Shown piece by piece: positions 46,008 to 54,169 of a stretch of 64,000 nt of DNA. The position numbers and the translations under genes are program-made. The stretch is from CAMPJM01 sp964440915 (GTDB lineage Bacteria; Bacteroidota; Bacteroidia; Cytophagales; Cyclobacteriaceae). The first letter of the stretch is position 1. Each line of letters opens with the position of its first letter. The stretch lies in assembly GCA_964440915.1 (NCBI GenBank), contig CAYTTV010000002.1, forward strand, positions 40,552-104,551, read 5' to 3'. The notes under the pieces were generated by a model. It worked only from the letters and a program-made list of their open reading frames with translations, did not search any database and was not told where the DNA came from.

Positions 46008-47195
46008 TTAAGCCTTTGAAAATATTAAAGAGCTGCAATTTCCCCCAAAACCAAAGGAATTTGACATGACGTGATTGACCTTTGATTTTTGGTAGGTAAG
46101 GATGGGGCTCAGGCCAGTTTCTGGAATGGGCGCATCAAAACCCAAGCTAGGGTATAATTCTTGGTGATGAAGATTTAAAATACTGTACACAGCTTCGATT
46201 GCACCAGCAGCTCCAAGCGTGTGACCTATATTGGATTTGGAAGAAACAAACGGCGGGACTTTATCAAACACCCTTTTCATGGCCATTCCTTCTACTTCAT
46301 CATTGTTTTCTGTGCCTGTGCCATGCGTATTGATATGGTCGATAGAAGAAGCATTGAGCTGTGCTATATGCAGTGCTTCTTGCATGGCTTCAAAAGGTCC
46401 TTCACCGGTAGGAGAGAGGGAAGAAGGATGGTAAGCATCACTTGTGTTGCCCCAACCTGTAAACTCCGCATAGATGTTTTTATCTTTTATTACTCGCTCA
46501 CTTTCCAATACTAGAAATGCAGCTCCTTCGCCAAGATTCAAGCCTTTTCTGTTTTTATCGAAAGGACGGCAGAGTTCGGGTGACAAGATATAAAGGGCAT
46601 TAAACCCATTGATGGTAAATTTTGCCAGACTATCTGTCCCTCCAACTATTGCGCGGTCGGCGAGTCCGTTTTTTATCAATCGCGCACCAAACATAAGCGC
46701 ATTGGCTGAAGAAGAGCAAGCAGTATTGATCGTATTGACAATGCCTCGTATTCCAAATTTTTTTTGAAGCATTAAATTGGTAGCACCAGCATCATATGAG
46801 TTTAAATATTCGAATCCGCTCTCGGCGCTTACCGCATTGCGGTATAGCTCGTTGGTCAGGCACATGCCTCCTACAGTATTGGCTCCAACCAGCGCAGTTC
46901 CAGGATGTTTTATGGTTTCAGCACTCAAGTGGCTGTCTGCTAGTGCTTCTTCAAGCGCATGCAATGCCAATAGGGTAGTACGGGTAACACCGCTGTCCTT
47001 GATCTTCAATTTTTCCTTAAGGTGCTCACTGCTGATTTTTATTTCGCCAAAATATAATGATGCTGCATAACGGGTAGAAAACTGCTCTAAATGGGTAAGA
47101 GCACGCCTACCTTGTCGCAATCCCGCTAGGTTTTCGTTTAAATTGTAACCCAATGGGCTGATAATTCCTAATCCTGTTATGAAAATCCTTGTCAA
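46008..47195 (-). CDS. Beta-ketoacyl-ACP synthase (FabF-type) of the operon
   Basis: The enzyme elongates an ACP-bound acyl chain by decarboxylative condensation. It has 395 residues. The catalytic triad is intact: Cys160 in INTACSSSANAL, His291 in INTHGTGTENND and His325 in SNIGHTLGAAGA. The Thr-His-Gly-Thr and Gly-rich C-terminal motif NSFGFGGNCSSLIF are typical. An ACP gene precedes it by six bases and its Cys-less partner follows by two, so the three act as a unit. Confidence 0.88.
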   Translation of the reverse strand: MTRIFITGLGIISPLGYNLNENLAGLRQGRRALTHLEQFSTRYAASLYFGEIKISSEHLKEKLKIKDSGVTRTTLLALHALEEALADSHLSAETIKHPGTALVGANTVGGMCLTNELYRNAVSAESGFEYLNSYDAGATNLMLQKKFGIRGIVNTINTACSSSANALMFGARLIKNGLADRAIVGGTDSLAKFTINGFNALYILSPELCRPFDKNRKGLNLGEGAAFLVLESERVIKDKNIYAEFTGWGNTSDAYHPSSLSPTGEGPFEAMQEALHIAQLNASSIDHINTHGTGTENNDEVEGMAMKRVFDKVPPFVSSKSNIGHTLGAAGAIEAVYSILNLHHQELYPSLGFDAPIPETGLSPILTYQKSKVNHVMSNSFGFGGNCSSLIFSKA

Positions 47196-47201
47196 TTGAT
47201 T

Positions 47202-47465
47202 TTACTTTATTCGGTTAGCAGCCACATAATCAGCCATGATATTAATGTCTATCAATATTTTTCGGCCGTCTTTCGGGTTTTCTATTTTTATTCCATACTC
47301 TCTTTCGAGCAGGACAACCAACTCAATGGAGTCGATAGAGTCTAATCCCAAACCTTCACCAAATAAAGGCTGATCATCTTGGATGTCCTTGGGCTCCAAA
47401 GGGCTTAGGTTCAGGTACGTGATGATCTGTGCCTTTAATTGTTCCTTCAATTGTGAATTTTCCAT
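47202..47465 (-). CDS. Acyl carrier protein
   Basis: The 87-residue acidic protein has phosphopantetheine attachment site GLDSIDSIELVVLLE with Ser43 as the modified residue. It is about the usual ACP size but has an unusual C-terminal half (GIKIENPKDGRKILIDINIMADY). Its place directly before the ketosynthase pair indicates a pathway-dedicated carrier. Confidence 0.9.
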   Translation of the reverse strand: MENSQLKEQLKAQIITYLNLSPLEPKDIQDDQPLFGEGLGLDSIDSIELVVLLEREYGIKIENPKDGRKILIDINIMADYVAANRIK

Positions 47466-47475
47466 TTTTATTTAA

Positions 47476-48762
47476 TTATATCAAATTTTTCTTTTTTAGG
47501 CCTATAAAGGCGATTGCGAGGATGCCGATCGAGATGATTGTCATGGGTATAATGCTATCCAAAACATCTCTGAAATTTCCTCCTTCCAAAAACAACCCAT
47601 AATAAGACTCTAATGCCCAATGCAGTGGCGAAAGTCGCATGAAGATCGTAAATGAATCTGGCATGGCAAAGCTTGGCACTAGTATGCCCCCAATAGCTGC
47701 CAAGATGACGACTGAAACAGCGCCAAAACCATTGGCCTGCTCTTGGGTTTGGGCAAACACCCCTATACAAATGGCATAACTAATGGCACACCAGGCTGAA
47801 AATATCGAGACCAAAAGGAGTCCCGCTTTATCACTTGGGAGGTTGAGAGGGGGAAATCCAATAAGGGGAAACACCCAGAACCCAATGGCAAAGATAACAA
47901 ACACTTGGGCCAAGCACACAATCATGTAGGCGATCATTTTTGCTGCTAAAGCAATGATGTAGTTGGTTGGCAAGGTTTTCAAACGAACAAAGCTGCCACT
48001 TAATTTTTCTTTTACCACATTGCTCCCCAGTGAGGTGACAATGAAGAACATGGCAAAAACTGTCCATGCAGGGATATTATGTTGGGTAGCATTTGGGATT
48101 GCCCTACTGCCGTCTCTTGACGCCGGGATTTCATGAATAGCTGTATGGTTGCTGACAAGGGCTTCTTCCAGTTCCTTGGGCATTTCTTTTTCATTGAGTG
48201 AAAGGTAGAGCTTTTGGAGCACACTCTTGGTTTCTACTATTTGTAAGGCACTTGTCAAGGCACCATGAATAGAGTGCCGGTAAGATTCTTGTAGCACAGG
48301 ATGATAATATAAAACCAGTGGGTCTATGGCCATGGTGTCCATCTCTGTAGAGGAAGTAGATAGTCCAAAGTCACTCAGCGCTTTTTCATTGATATCCTCT
48401 GTTTTCCTTTCTATTTTTTCGGAGAAATCTGAAGGGATTATAATGGCCAGTAGTGCATCCTTTTCTTGCATGAGCGCACTCATGCTTACATCTTCTGCTT
48501 CTTCGGAAATATGAATGGCATCAAACATTCCTATGCGGTCAAGTGCCTCCATAAGTTGGATGCTGCTAGGGCCCTTGTCCTGATTGCTTACCAGTAGCGG
48601 TACCTTGTTGTCGTTTACCAAATCAAAAGTACTTAACTGAATGCTGGTAATCACAAGGACCAAAAGGATTGGCATAGCAAACATAAGGGCCAGCCCCACC
48701 TTGTCACGGGTCAGTATGCGCAGATCTTTCAATATGGTCGCCGTCAACTTATACATTACCAA
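47476..48762 (-). CDS. ABC-2 type transporter permease
   Basis: This 428-residue membrane protein has one N-terminal helix (VGLALMFAMPILLVLVITSIQL), a periplasmic domain of roughly 180 residues, then five or so helices (e.g. AWTVFAMFFIVTSLGSNVV and IIPMTIISIGILAIAFIGL). It matches the ABC-2 permease family with YhhJ/YbhR-like architecture. Its start overlaps the end of the ATPase gene by seven bases. It probably exports the product or a lipid-linked intermediate, by context. Confidence 0.88.
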   Translation of the reverse strand: MVMYKLTATILKDLRILTRDKVGLALMFAMPILLVLVITSIQLSTFDLVNDNKVPLLVSNQDKGPSSIQLMEALDRIGMFDAIHISEEAEDVSMSALMQEKDALLAIIIPSDFSEKIERKTEDINEKALSDFGLSTSSTEMDTMAIDPLVLYYHPVLQESYRHSIHGALTSALQIVETKSVLQKLYLSLNEKEMPKELEEALVSNHTAIHEIPASRDGSRAIPNATQHNIPAWTVFAMFFIVTSLGSNVVKEKLSGSFVRLKTLPTNYIIALAAKMIAYMIVCLAQVFVIFAIGFWVFPLIGFPPLNLPSDKAGLLLVSIFSAWCAISYAICIGVFAQTQEQANGFGAVSVVILAAIGGILVPSFAMPDSFTIFMRLSPLHWALESYYGLFLEGGNFRDVLDSIIPMTIISIGILAIAFIGLKKKNLI

Positions 48763-49511
48763 TCTCTATATGCCTTTCCGGTTAAGTTTAAGAACAAATC
48801 TTCCAAGCCCCCTTTGTGTTGCACGAGCAGATTGTCTAATTGATCTGTAAGGATGATCTCTCCTTTGTCGATCAAAGCAATTCTTTCGCACAATTGTTCC
48901 GCTTCGCCCAATTGGTGAGAGGTATAGAACAATGTCGTACCATTTCGATTGAGCTCTTTGAGGTAGCCAATGATAGCATGGCGGCTTTGTACATCCACCC
49001 CAACCGTAGGCTCATCTAAAAAAAGGATAGGGGGATTGTGCATGACACCAATGGCCAGGTTGACCCTTCTTTTCATGCCACCTGAGAAGCGTCCAACGAA
49101 CTTGTTCCGAACATCTCCAAGCCCAAGCACATCCAGGAGCTCGTCAGTTCTTTGCTTTATGGCTGCCTTCTTCATTCCCGCCCAAGCCCCAAAAAATGCC
49201 AAGTTTTCTACAGGGCTGAGTTCATGATAGAATGATAGATCCTGTGGGACAAAGCCAAAAAGGCCATTGATAGCTTTCCCTTGTTGCTGTATATCTTTTC
49301 CAAATAATCTTATGCTCCCATTATTGAACTTGAGCACACCAGTCATCAAGTTCATAAAGGTGGTCTTGCCTGCCCCGTTGGGACCGAATAGCCCAAACCG
49401 CTCTCCTGAAAGCACTTTTAAATTAACATGGTCTAAGCACATATGAGTTTGTCCTGGATGCTGAAAGCTCAGGTTCTCTACCTCAATTGCCCATGTTTCC
49501 TTTACCTCCAT
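48756..49511 (-). CDS. ABC transporter ATP-binding protein
   Basis: The 251-residue ATPase has Walker A GLFGPNGAGKTTFMNL (residues about 37-52), Q-loop GFVPQDLSF, signature SGGMKRRVNLAIG and Walker B PILFLDEPTVGVD. It pairs with the overlapping permease gene as an ABC-2 exporter. Its own start overlaps the BtrH-like gene by 10 bases, showing tight translational coupling inside the operon. Confidence 0.93.
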   Translation of the reverse strand: MEVKETWAIEVENLSFQHPGQTHMCLDHVNLKVLSGERFGLFGPNGAGKTTFMNLMTGVLKFNNGSIRLFGKDIQQQGKAINGLFGFVPQDLSFYHELSPVENLAFFGAWAGMKKAAIKQRTDELLDVLGLGDVRNKFVGRFSGGMKRRVNLAIGVMHNPPILFLDEPTVGVDVQSRHAIIGYLKELNRNGTTLFYTSHQLGEAEQLCERIALIDKGEIILTDQLDNLLVQHKGGLEDLFLNLTGKAYRDW

Positions 49512-50515
49512 TTTGTTTTTGCTAAAGCTCGAAACGCCTCCTGCTCTATTTCGGCAATGGAGATCAAATAGTCTCCCATGATATTGAAATCTTCCTGTGA
49601 TCCAAGCCTACCTTTGTAAATAGCAGCAGCCTGTACTGCCGCAGAGCGCCACAAATCGCCTGATTGGGTGAACTTGTCGGCGATGCTCTTAAGTTCGTCA
49701 TAGGGATGGTAGGCATAGGCCTGTTGCAAGAAAGCACCGTACATAAACCTGAAACCGCCACCGCCAGTTCCAATTTCTTCCTGCATCCGTACGAGTTGGG
49801 CAAGATATAAGCCTGATTTTTTGAGGCCTAGTTTATCCCGCCATTTTTTGATTTTTTTACCGGTATACTTAATGCCACTTACCCCTGCAAAGGTTCCAGG
49901 GATATAGAGCATGTCCCTGATGTTTCTTTTAATCCCTGTTTTGATGGCATCGCGAATTTTATCCCTAGAGATTTCTCCAACTTGTTTGGGGAAATAAATT
50001 TGACCTTTGGGTGCCAGTGGTCCTTGCGCAAAACGTACCCTTTCCAATTCATATTCGGTCATTGTGGTGGGCTGCTCCATTACAGGGTCACTTACCAGGT
50101 AGTGGCCATCTTGCTTTCCGTAGACAATTAAGTTATGCGCATTGAAATGAAACCTATACTCCTTGGGAAAATAAGGAAGGAAATAAACGCCTACTTGGCA
50201 GCCGACAGGCTGGTGATTGGAAATGCTGTCTTCCAAATATTGCTTGGCTTTTTCCCTAGACCTGAATTTTTTTTGAACGACAGGAATTCCTAAAGACTTA
50301 CAGGTTCTTTTGAATATAGCCCCTGGCAAAGTGCGGAATGCTATGGCAGGACCATGATTGATTTTCATGAAAGGGATATAGATGAAAAACAGGCCTGAGC
50401 CAATCCCAAATGCCAACGGCTCAGTAATGTCATTTACTCCAACATGTCGGAGCAGATTAGTCGTTACGCCATTTTCACAGTGCGCTGCCTGGATATGCTC
50501 AAATTTATTTGTCAT
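49502..50515 (-). CDS. BtrH N-terminal domain protein (putative ACP-to-amine/alcohol acyltransferase)
   Basis: The protein has 337 residues. The N-terminal about 145 residues resemble BtrH, which in butirosin synthesis transfers an acyl group from an ACP. A papain-like triad is visible: Cys13 in AAHCENGVTT, His127 in HFNAHNLIVYG and Asp143 in YLVSDPV. A helical C-terminal part of unknown role follows. In Bacteroidota, genes of this type are found in flexirubin/aryl-polyene clusters. Here it could move the finished chain from the ACP to an acceptor. Confidence 0.8.
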   Translation of the reverse strand: MTNKFEHIQAAHCENGVTTNLLRHVGVNDITEPLAFGIGSGLFFIYIPFMKINHGPAIAFRTLPGAIFKRTCKSLGIPVVQKKFRSREKAKQYLEDSISNHQPVGCQVGVYFLPYFPKEYRFHFNAHNLIVYGKQDGHYLVSDPVMEQPTTMTEYELERVRFAQGPLAPKGQIYFPKQVGEISRDKIRDAIKTGIKRNIRDMLYIPGTFAGVSGIKYTGKKIKKWRDKLGLKKSGLYLAQLVRMQEEIGTGGGGFRFMYGAFLQQAYAYHPYDELKSIADKFTQSGDLWRSAAVQAAAIYKGRLGSQEDFNIMGDYLISIAEIEQEAFRALAKTKWR

Positions 50516-50909
50516 TCCCTATAGATTTGAGGTCTTCCACACTCACTTCAAAAACGCTTGCATATTTCTCTAATACTTTTTTAGAAAGCTTATTAAATAC
50601 TTTAGGCTTAAGGTGTCGCTTTACTCTCCATTTCCATATGCCTGTATAGGCGGACACAATCTCTATATCCATCAGTTTCAGTTCCATAAAATAAACTATA
50701 GGGCTGGCCTGGCCACTTTTCACCTTTTCTTTAGCTGTCTCTACACGTTTAGCAATATCGTTCCAGGCTACATCCAATGCTTCTGCTTTTATCTCCCAAC
50801 CTCTGCTTAGCTTGGTAACATATTCTCCTGATTCGTTTACAGCATAGCAAACTTCTTTGGTGAACTTATCTAAAGCGCCGGGATCTTGAGGGATATCTTT
50901 TGCTTTCAT
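50505..50909 (-). CDS. Small helical protein of the operon, function unknown
   Basis: This is a 134-residue soluble, helical, basic protein without Cys clusters or a signal peptide. Visible stretches include YVTKLSRGWEIKAEALDVAW and IWKWRVKRHLKPKVFNKLS. The end overlaps the BtrH-like start by 11 bases. I recall similar small proteins next to BtrH-like genes in Bacteroidota pigment clusters, but I cannot name a family. It may be an adaptor for the ACP or the acyltransferase. Confidence 0.65.
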   Translation of the reverse strand: MKAKDIPQDPGALDKFTKEVCYAVNESGEYVTKLSRGWEIKAEALDVAWNDIAKRVETAKEKVKSGQASPIVYFMELKLMDIEIVSAYTGIWKWRVKRHLKPKVFNKLSKKVLEKYASVFEVSVEDLKSIGNDK

Positions 50910-50952
50910 TATAGATAGAAGTTTAAGTTAGGCTGATATTGTCGTTCGTGTA

Positions 50953-52095
50953 CTAACAAACAGTCATCAGGCCAAACACATAAGAGAAGCGGGCACTTTC
51001 TGGCACAGCCACCAATATTTTCTCTCCTTTTTTCAACCTACCGCTATTATACAGTTCGTCGATAATCAAGTATATGGAGCCTGCCCCAACATTGCCCACT
51101 GTGCTAAGGTTGGTAAACCACTTTTCAGCAGGGATTCCCATGCCATTGCTTTCCAGACTTTCAGCAATTTTACTTTCAAAGAATTTGCTTGAAAGGTGAG
51201 GCAAGAAGTGGTCAATTTCGTCTACGCTTAAGTTTCTTTTTTCACATATATCTTTGAGTTTGTCAAAGCCTAGCGATACGATATGCTGACTCAGGAGCTT
51301 TACATCCTGTTTGATGCTCATGACTGACTTATCGACAATATCAGAGGGAGAGAAATCCATAAAGCTTTTTAAAGTGCCATCGCTCATCTTATCGCTGGCC
51401 ATATACATGCAGGCTTCCTGTTGATGTGCGTAAGAAACTCCTTCTAGCCATTCTATCTTAAGGTTTAAAGCAGTTTCGTTTGGAGTATTGGACAGCAAAA
51501 ATGCGCCTGCTCCATCCGATAGCATCCATCTTAAGAATTCCTTTTCGAATCCAATATAGGGGTTTTTTTCGAGCTCGGCGAGTTTCTGCACCTCTTCTTC
51601 AAAGGAGTCGGCACTGAGCAATCGAGATGTACGTTCTGAACCGGTAGCTACAGCTAAGTCTACTTCACCTGACTTCACAGCCATGTAAGCGTATTTTAGT
51701 GCATGCATGCCCGAACAACAGACACCCGAAGGCGATACCACTTCAATAGCTTTGGACTCCGGGAGCCACCCGTGTACCATTACCCCATGAGAAGGCATCA
51801 TCTGATCGGGAGTAGAGGTGCCGCACGATAGGAGTTGGATTTCCTCTAGCGTGGGGCTTTCTTCTGAAAGCAGCGATTTGACAGCTATAGCGGTCATTTG
51901 AGCATTGGTATGGGTTGCTTTCCCATCCTTTGTAAGCGCATAGTGCCTGTTGGTTATCCCATTATTTCTCAATACGATCCTTCGTGACTTCGAAGGATTA
52001 TTGTTAATCATCCCTAAATATTGCTCCATTTCCTCATTAGAAATGGGATGATTTGGGAGAAATTTTGCTGTCCTTGTTATATATACTGCTGTCAT
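50953..52095 (-). CDS. darB: Ketoacyl-ACP synthase III-like condensing enzyme DarB
   Basis: DarB joins two acyl chains to a cyclohexanedione, the precursor of 2,5-dialkylresorcinols. The 380 residues match that family: start MTAVYITRTAKFLPNHPISN and RRIVLRNNGI. The FabH-type catalytic residues are Cys127 in SGVCCSGMHA, His300 in HFLPHLSSKF and Asn335 in STVGNVGAGS. darA lies 12 bases upstream, so the diagnostic pair is present. Confidence 0.87.
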   Translation of the reverse strand: MTAVYITRTAKFLPNHPISNEEMEQYLGMINNNPSKSRRIVLRNNGITNRHYALTKDGKATHTNAQMTAIAVKSLLSEESPTLEEIQLLSCGTSTPDQMMPSHGVMVHGWLPESKAIEVVSPSGVCCSGMHALKYAYMAVKSGEVDLAVATGSERTSRLLSADSFEEEVQKLAELEKNPYIGFEKEFLRWMLSDGAGAFLLSNTPNETALNLKIEWLEGVSYAHQQEACMYMASDKMSDGTLKSFMDFSPSDIVDKSVMSIKQDVKLLSQHIVSLGFDKLKDICEKRNLSVDEIDHFLPHLSSKFFESKIAESLESNGMGIPAEKWFTNLSTVGNVGAGSIYLIIDELYNSGRLKKGEKILVAVPESARFSYVFGLMTVC

Positions 52096-52107
52096 TATAC
52101 GCTCCTC

Positions 52108-53007
52108 TTAATTCACTGCTAAATAGTACTGCTTTTTCCTCTGAATCTTTTTCTGCATAAAGGGTTGGAAAAGGATACGGTTTATGGTCACCACAATGGG
52201 TGCTACAATAAACAAAGCTATGACTAAATAATATTTAAATATCTTTAGCCATAGGGTCCTGTTTTTCCTTTTTATAATCAAATTGGCCCAGATAGCAAAC
52301 AACCGCTTGGCCCTATGTTCTATGAACATCAAGTTGGATTTCACTTCTAAAGCATTTGCTGCCACAAGTTGCTCCTGGAGCCTTTCCAAATTGCCTTCCT
52401 GCAACCTCTCTAGTACAGTTGCGCCATGAGCTTTTACTCGTTCTATATCTTCATCTGCTACTCCAGGCTTAGGGAATATACCCCACATTCGGTCTTTTTT
52501 TCCTGTCAACATCCAATATAGGATGGTGACCGCACTGATGCTGTTATTGTTTCTGTCGAAAAGGGCTATGTTGCCGACTAGGTTGGCGTTGGCCTCTTGT
52601 AAGTGTTTTTTTACTTTTTCTTGCGCATTGAGCCACATATTCCTCGATCCTATAAGCGTTAGCACTGGCTTGTGGGCTATAATGCTGCGGATTTTAGGAT
52701 GTAAGAGCATAGAAGTTGTTGGAATGCTTGGAGATAGGTACCATGGCTGGTAAGCTAATATCACCAAATCATAATCTTCTTCTTTTAGTTCGAAAGGTGC
52801 CAAAGGTACAGGAGTGCCTAAAACACTTTCGGGCATCGCATCAAAGAACCGGTCACTTGTCCATGGAAAATGAAAGGGTTTTTCAGGTTGGATATGTATC
52901 TTTTCCACCGAGATGCCTGCCGCCAGCAAAGGCTCGATCAAATTATTCAAAATATCTTCTAATTGCCCCGATTGGGAATAATATAGCGCGAGTACTTTTT
53001 TGTTCAT
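52108..53007 (-). CDS. darA: Dialkylresorcinol condensing/aromatising enzyme DarA
   Basis: The protein has 299 residues. The N-terminal flavodoxin-like fold starts VLALYYSQSGQLEDI, a flavin-phosphate-binding loop, and continues with LVILAYQPWYLSPSIPT. In the known pathway DarA oxidises the DarB product to the aromatic resorcinol. The C-terminus has a hydrophobic helix (YYLVIALFIVAPIVVTINRI) and a basic tail, suggesting a membrane anchor that fits a lipid-like product. Its start overlaps the preceding gene by four bases. Confidence 0.85.
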   Translation of the reverse strand: MNKKVLALYYSQSGQLEDILNNLIEPLLAAGISVEKIHIQPEKPFHFPWTSDRFFDAMPESVLGTPVPLAPFELKEEDYDLVILAYQPWYLSPSIPTTSMLLHPKIRSIIAHKPVLTLIGSRNMWLNAQEKVKKHLQEANANLVGNIALFDRNNNSISAVTILYWMLTGKKDRMWGIFPKPGVADEDIERVKAHGATVLERLQEGNLERLQEQLVAANALEVKSNLMFIEHRAKRLFAIWANLIIKRKNRTLWLKIFKYYLVIALFIVAPIVVTINRILFQPFMQKKIQRKKQYYLAVN

Positions 53008-53504
53008 AGCAATGCTTTTCTTACGCTTTCCTCATCCAATGCCTTTGATTTCTTGCAATAATCAAGCAAAGCTTTCTGCACCGCAGGCGTCAACGTATTG
53101 ATGTTTTCCAAAATATGCAGGCTGTCAGTAGCAACCTCATTGTTGTACCCAAGTATCTTAGGTGCATTTTCTTGTATGATAAGTCGCAGGAACCTATATT
53201 CTGCATTGGTTTTGTCATCATTGATAGCACGCTCCAACAGTTCGTGCCCTTCCTTAAATACTGACAGCTTTTTTCCAGGTCCTTTGATAAGGTCTGCCTT
53301 TTTCATCAACAATGCTCCCTCATAGGCACCTTTTTCTTTTAAGGTAATTTCTTGGATCGCAGAAAGAAGAGAATCGATTTTGTCGAGGTTCTCCGATGCC
53401 AAGATGTCATAAAAGCTATTCTTATTTAGCTTATCTGTATCCTGAGCATTTAAGGTATAGACAGATAGGATAAATAACAGTGCAAGAACTGTCTTTGGGT
53501 TCAT
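53004..53504 (-). CDS. Secreted/periplasmic protein heading the dar operon, function unknown
   Basis: The protein has 166 residues. Signal peptide VLALLFILSVYTLNAQ, then a helical, TPR-like soluble part (LMKKADLIKGPGKKLSVFKEG, LLERAINDDKTNAEYRFLRL). No lipobox Cys. It overlaps darA by four bases and is directly behind the best promoter in the window. It is probably a periplasmic accessory factor of the pathway. Confidence 0.65.
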   Translation of the reverse strand: MNPKTVLALLFILSVYTLNAQDTDKLNKNSFYDILASENLDKIDSLLSAIQEITLKEKGAYEGALLMKKADLIKGPGKKLSVFKEGHELLERAINDDKTNAEYRFLRLIIQENAPKILGYNNEVATDSLHILENINTLTPAVQKALLDYCKKSKALDEESVRKALL

Positions 53505-53526
53505 ACTGGGTCTGTTTTAGCAAAGT

Positions 53527-53557
53527 CAAAGATATAAACTTCATCCTCTTAGTACAA
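53527..53557 (-). promoter_or_regulatory. Promoter of the dar operon
   Basis: On the minus strand TTG (53557-53555) is followed by a 20-base spacer and TATCTTTG (53534-53527), matching the Bacteroidota consensus TTG-N19/20-TAnnTTTG. The first ATG lies 22 bases downstream (53504). It can drive all eleven genes down to 43874. Confidence 0.65.
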
Positions 53558-53643
53558 TATCTATCGACCAAGTATTCTCGCTAAGTAAGTTTTTGGGTAG
53601 TTCTATGTAGAAGTCTAGCACCTATTGCAATCCCTTGCCTGTT

Positions 53644-53985
53644 TTATTTAGCAGATTCGTTTTCTTTTTTTACGTGTTCTACAAGTTTTTCGCAAAGAGC
53701 GTTGATTTCACCTGACATATATTCGTCACTCGTTGCGGTGAGAATGCTTTGAGAGAGGCCTCCGAGCATATCAATGTAAAACCTTTTCATTTCGTCCATG
53801 GGCATATCCTTAGTCCACAAGTCAATGCGAAGGGTGTTTTTATGAAAATGATCCCACAAAGAAAGACTTATAGATTTTGTTTCCGCCAAGCCATCATCTT
53901 CTTTGTCAGTAGCATGCCAAAATATCTTTTCAGGAACGTTTTGTTCGTCTAGCTCTATCGTAAAGTTTATCTCTGATTTTTTCAT
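53644..53985 (-). CDS. gldC: Gliding motility protein GldC
   Basis: The 113-residue protein matches GldC along its length: KKSEINFTIELDEQNVPEKI at the start, then WHATDKEDDG and SISLSLWDHFHKNTLRIDLW. GldC is a soluble protein of the gldBC pair needed for efficient gliding in Flavobacterium. gldB is not next to it. A short AGAGGG/CCCTCT hairpin lies downstream (54113-54146). Confidence 0.92.
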   Translation of the reverse strand: MKKSEINFTIELDEQNVPEKIFWHATDKEDDGLAETKSISLSLWDHFHKNTLRIDLWTKDMPMDEMKRFYIDMLGGLSQSILTATSDEYMSGEINALCEKLVEHVKKENESAK

Positions 53986-54169
53986 TTGATCAATAATTTA
54001 GATCTTGTTTAATTACCTCATTGGGCCAATTGTGCCCTCTTCCTTTATTGCTTATTTTTAAAATTGTGTAAAAATAGGCATTTCCTTCATCACTCAAAAA
54101 CGGCTAATATTAATAGAGGGCAAGAAGCACACTCCTCACCCTCTATAATATGGATGTAAAAATTGATGC

